32,312 nucleotides of DNA from positions 1-32,312 of the forward strand of contig FTLJ01000520.1 in assembly GCA_900155495.1 (NCBI GenBank). The letters run 5' to 3'. A program made the translations under genes and the position numbers. The stretch is from Porogramme epimiltina. Its lineage: Eukaryota; Basidiomycota; Agaricomycetes; Polyporales; Polyporaceae. Under the pieces are notes generated by a model. The model was not told the origin of the DNA. It saw only the letters and a list, made by a program, of their open reading frames with translations, and ran no database searches. This document shows, in pieces, positions 28,741-32,312 of this stretch (its first letter is position 1; every line of letters begins with the position of its first letter).

Positions 28741-30628
28741 TTAGAAAGAGCATCCCTGCATCCACAGCTTTCCGAGCTCTGGCAGCTGCTTGAAAGACGG
28801 GACGGATGCAGGGTGGGTGTTTAAGTAGCAGCTGGCGAAGAAGGAGTGCTCTACAAGGAGAAAAAAAAGACCATAATAGGCCGGTATATCGACGTCAGCA
28901 AACTCATGTATCAAGGGAGTGCCTGAACTACCTCGATTACTAATGTCTTTCGGCCACGTTGTTGCCCCATCAAAGCTGGACGTCGAGTAGGAGAAAAGTG
29001 CTGCCACCTAAATTTTCATCATCAATTGCCGCTTCAGAGAAAGACAGACAATTTGACAATGCTCGGGAAGACCCACCCGGAACTCCGTGCGGAACCAGCG
29101 ACATGCGGATGCAGCGACCATCATGCCTACCGGAGTCATGTGTTCTTCATCGCAAGCCATTCGGTGAGACAAGGGAACCAGCTGGAGAGGATGGCCGAGG
29201 TCCATTTTTTGTCACCTGGCCTTGCATGATTAGCGCCCGTTCCTGAGGTCGACGTCTTGGCTTGAACATAACGGACTACAAACGGATGTAGAGTGTGTGC
29301 TTCCATCCACGGTGAGAAGACATCGTGAGCACATACCCTGCAGCCTATCCCTTAAACTGTCGTCGGAGTCAAATTGGCACCTAAAAGCATCACATCAGCT
29401 TCGAGTTCTATATTGACAACAGCATTTGCGCCGTAAACGACCTTATCCGAACCTTGAGAAGCTCGGGGAGTACAGCTCACCCTAAAGCTACCTTCGGTTC
29501 TCAAACCTTTCTTCGAGGATGAGGGGCACATCTTGTTCTCCCAACATCAACTCACATCAGCTTCTCCATCCAGGGACGGCCACGATGCTGATAGGTTTCA
29601 AGAGCTGGCACGAGAAAATGCTCACAAGAGAATTGACCCTGACGGTACCTGCGTGAGGGGGATAGAGCGCAATCGTTAGCGCATGTAGCAACCACTCGCA
29701 GCTTGCGCAGGCAGACGTTTTCCACGCGCAGCGAACGACCTTGAGGTGCTAACTGCGGCTCAGCCTCAGCCTCGTGCGTCGATATTTTAATGCTGAGACG
29801 CTCCGTGGCGTTGACGAGGGAAAGTAAGCTCTTCATCTTTCTTATGATTGCTGAGCGTAAAGAACAATGATAAGTGTCCGACAGATGCGAAGGTTCCGAA
29901 CGTTGAAGGAGGCGTTGACGGGGCGGCGATGCTACAAAGTTCGTGGCGGGGGCCCGGGGAGCTTCGTGAGTCAGGAAGCGCCCACTACGCCATCAAATTC
30001 GAACGGCAGTGCCACCGTGGGTATGTCGTGAGCGCCGGCTCCGGTCTTCACGGACAACAGAGCCCGATGAGTCGCGGACGCCGGCAGTTGCTCTCAGCAT
30101 GATCGTAAGTCGTGCGATCCTCATTGTCGGCAACACTGGGGCTTGTCTTGAATCCTACACAAGACCCACCTCGGCGTGTTGCACCTGAACTTGTTCGTCA
30201 AACTGAGGCAACGTCATGCGCCTTCTTTCATCGCCAACGCAATCATGAATCTGCCATCTCACACAAAACGCAAAAACCCTGCCCAGGGTGGAGGGGTTTT
30301 CGTGATGACTCAACCGACCGGGTAACTGTAATCCTGTTTCGAGTCACTGCGCATCGCCCGCGCAGCTCCGCCCGAGGATGCACGCCCTGGCGGCGCGTGA
30401 GTTTGAGTGCGGTGGCGGTATGCCCCCCTGCCCCGACGTCAAACCAAGGGCCATCTCAGCTAACCCCGCACCGCAGCCTCGGTCCTCGAGTCATCAGCAC
30501 CTTTGTCCCCGTCGCGCTTCGCGCGATCGGAGTGGGGCCACGGTCCCAGGGCGCCCAGGGCACATCCGCCCTCCGCTGTGAGCCCGCGCCGCGGCCTGCG
30601 CGTACACACGAGGCCCGGTCCCGAGGAG
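28741..30628. other. long intergenic region with possible gene remnants
   Basis: About 1.9 kb without an intact gene. Minus-strand fragments at 28741-29007 (ends in LPELGKLWMQGCSF), 29352-29531 and 29552-29836 have some coding character and are treated as possible remnants. The right part (29840-30628) is ordinary GC-rich sequence ending in the promoter of the 30827 gene. Confidence 0.45.
29352..29836 (-). pseudogene. possible decayed LRR/F-box-like fragment
   Basis: Two minus-strand frames lie end to end. The first (29836-29552, 94 codons) contains RSLRVENVCLRKLRVVAT and FLVPALETYQHRGRPWMEKL, a rhythm seen in leucine-rich regions of basidiomycete F-box proteins. The second (29531-29352, 59 codons) contains VYGANAVVNIELEADVMLL. 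A stop and a frame change separate them, and I could not connect them with a defended intron. No F-box is visible upstream. It could also be two chance frames. Confidence 0.22.
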
Positions 30629-30634
30629 TATAAA
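30629..30634 (+). promoter_or_regulatory. TATA box of the FGALQ-motif gene
   Basis: TATAAA in a GC-rich setting, about 198 bases before the start codon at 30827. The sequence from about 30655 on turns into a C/A-rich, G-poor leader, which supports transcription starting about 30 bases after the TATA box. Confidence 0.7.
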
Positions 30635-30826
30635 GGTCGCCGCGCCCCGCCTCGCTACCTCACCACTCAAACCCGAGCCACCCACACCTCGCTCAGAACC
30701 CCACCTCCACCACCGGAGACACAGCTGCCTGCCACTACTGCTCTAGCAGCCGCATCCATACAAGCTTCCACAATACCAGCCACTACCACCAACACTACTC
30801 ACACCACAGCCACCCCCGCGACCGCG

Positions 30827-31303
30827 ATGCCCTCCTTCGCATCCACCCCCTCCGCGTCCATGGTCTCCGTGGCCAGCACATCATCCATGACCTCCACCAC
30901 GCCGCTCCGGCGCACCACGTCCTCGTCATCATCGTCATCCACGTCCACCACCACGCCCTCCGCGCCCCAAAAGGACTACGCGTCCGCGTTCGGCGCACTG
31001 CAAACTCAGTACGGCTGGGGTGCCACACTCCCCTCGCGCGCCACCCCCAAGGCCTCCTCCTCCACCACCACCCCCTCATCCCCCTCGTCCTCGGCATCGT
31101 CGTCCTGGTCGTGGATACGCCCGCGGAAAGCGTCCAAGAAGCGCGCGGACGTCCGCGCGACCCCCGCGGCCTCCGCGGTCGCCGCTCCGTCTGTCGCGAG
31201 CGGCGCGGAGGGGCGCGACCGGTTCGAGGACGCGTTCGGCGCGCTGCAGGCGCAGTATGGGATGGGCGGCGCGCGGGCGCCGGTGCGGCCCGGGAGGCAG
31301 TAG
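30827..31303 (+). CDS. small Ser/Thr-rich protein with duplicated FGALQxQYG motif
   Basis: Intronless, 158 residues. A low-complexity Ser/Thr N-terminus (1-48) is followed by DYASAFGALQTQYGWG (50-65), a Ser/Thr/Pro linker, a basic patch (RPRKASKKR, about 98-106), an Ala-rich stretch and RFEDAFGALQAQYGMG (132-147). The two motif copies, 82 residues apart, are identical at ten of sixteen aligned positions (consensus [YF]xxAFGALQxQYGxG) inside otherwise unrelated low-complexity sequence, which argues for function. No signal peptide, membrane segment or known domain is visible. The frame is open upstream to 30503, but the ATG at 30827 lies after a C/A-rich leader behind a good TATA box, so it is preferred. 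Strong TATA plus short intronless frame is typical of inducible or highly expressed genes (inference). Function unknown. Confidence 0.75.
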   Translation: MPSFASTPSASMVSVASTSSMTSTTPLRRTTSSSSSSSTSTTTPSAPQKDYASAFGALQTQYGWGATLPSRATPKASSSTTTPSSPSSSASSSWSWIRPRKASKKRADVRATPAASAVAAPSVASGAEGRDRFEDAFGALQAQYGMGGARAPVRPGRQ

Positions 31304-32312
31304 AGTGTAGAGCTGCGATGCCTTTTCCTCTTCGTCAGCGGATGTTATTGTAGGCACTTGGAGCTAATGGTCCCCAGTGATTGGTTGGCGCTACGCGTAT
31401 AGCTTTGTTAGTCTCTTATGCCTTGTTTAGTAATGACTTGTGCCATTCAAGGCTCAGTGTATACTTGTGGACTCCCATTCTTTCCGTCGCCGGAGACGTC
31501 GTCCGCGATCTCGAGGGCGAAGATGCCCTCTTCACTGTTCAGCCTTGTAAAGGTCGGCGTCGAGGTCACGCGTAGAGAGAGAAGCAAAGAGGCGAGGAGA
31601 CCCGCGAGCACCGACCCATTACTGGGTTTGGCCCCTTGGTGTCTGGTGTTGGTTCGTCAAAGAGTAACTAAGCGTATCGAAAGGCGTAAGTAGGCGTGGG
31701 TAATCGATCATGTGACAGGGAGCTTCTGGGCCCGCGCGTCCATTTTCCCTCCTCCTCGCTGTCCCCTTCCGTTTTCATTTTCACCCTTTGTCCCCAGTTT
31801 TTACGAAGTGCAAAGAGTCACTCAAGGACGGCCGCCGCCTCGAACATTTCTCGGGCGCGCGCCCCGAGATGGATGGCGATAGCATATTATGCTCGCTCCC
31901 GCCACGTGGACGAGGGCGAGGAGGGAATTGTCGAGGTTAGAACACAGCCAGGCGGTAGCGATGCGTGCTTGGCCAGGGCCAATCGTGGTTGGGGCGGCGT
32001 TGGTGACACGTCTGACGGTCTGGGTGGGCATACGCGCGCCTGCTGAGTCCCAAGTGCTCGCTCAGCGATCGCCCGGGTGAACAGAGCGCGAAGTCACTAG
32101 AGGAGGCGCGAAGACCTGGTCAGACATGTCCGTCTCGTAATTGCTTGGGCTACGAGGTCCCGTGCGCGCGCGGGCCATGGGTGGGGGCGGAGGGCTGTGG
32201 GACCGCGTAGCGAACCCCCGAGCATGCCCGACGGCGAGCTGTCAATGCTTTGTGGGAGCCACCAGCGCGGTTGGGGAAGAGCGAGAGACTGTATGTTCTG
32301 CGGCTGCGAGCG
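31304..32312. other. right flank, no gene recognised
   Basis: Contains the 3' flank of the 30827 gene, then about 0.9 kb in which no open frame shows domain or splice support. A C/T-rich stretch at about 31740-31800 might be the leader of a gene lying beyond the window, but no start can be defended. Confidence 0.5.

Noticed and set aside
28741..29007. 88-codon minus-strand frame ending in LPELGKLWMQGCSF
   Set aside because: Only its last few residues look LRR-like; no connection to neighbouring fragments could be shown, so not listed as a gene.

Overview
The window reads as nuclear DNA of a filamentous basidiomycete, most likely an Agaricomycete (a wood-decay polypore would fit, but order-level placement is inference). 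Reasons: it is GC-rich; genes on both strands are cut by many short introns (mostly 48-118 nt, GT...AG); 5' leaders are pyrimidine-rich; nuclear tRNA genes carry introns next to the anticodon; and the gene families are fungal (ATM1, PPS1, HET-domain, F-box, LovC/ToxD-like MDR enzymes). I see no prophage, plasmid, CRISPR array or intact transposon.

Layout. 1-5023: about 5 kb with no credible gene, very GC-rich, with G-runs, a G-quadruplex-type motif, a strong purine/pyrimidine strand bias and a 39-nt perfectly alternating purine-pyrimidine tract. 5024-8687 (+): a four-exon PPS1-type dual-specificity phosphatase with an active C-terminal loop and what looks like a degenerate phosphatase loop upstream. 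9792-11224 (-): five-exon MDR reductase (copy 1). 12006-12114 (+): tRNA-Leu(CAA) with intron. 12338-14510 (+): nine-exon galactokinase GAL1. 14679-16052 (-): intronless multi-pass membrane protein of unknown function. 16205-16663 (-): doubtful small ORF. 16716-18669 (-): HET-domain protein. 19368-22059 (+): eleven-exon mitochondrial ABC transporter ATM1. 22581-22659 (-): probable tRNA-Arg(ACG) with a very short intron. 23490-25349 (+): large intronless protein of unknown function, probably nuclear. 25404-27125 (-): F-box protein whose last exon is easy to miss. 27331-28629 (-): MDR reductase copy 2 with the same five-exon plan as copy 1. 29352-29836 (-): possible decayed LRR/F-box-like remnant. 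30827-31303 (+): small Ser/Thr-rich protein with a duplicated FGALQxQYG motif behind a clear TATA box. 31304-32312: no gene seen.

The genes do not form a pathway or an obvious secondary-metabolite cluster; this is mostly a housekeeping neighbourhood (phosphatase, Leloir galactose use, Fe/S export, tRNAs) with lineage-specific genes in between (HET, F-box, orphan proteins, duplicated reductase). The items best worth a second look are the duplicated-motif small protein, the hidden conserved C-terminal exon of the F-box gene, the pseudo-phosphatase loop in PPS1, the two orphan proteins at 14679 and 23490, and the structured gene-free 5 kb at the left end. Exon boundaries were derived by hand from splice signals, reading phase and family conservation; all exon sums are multiples of three.
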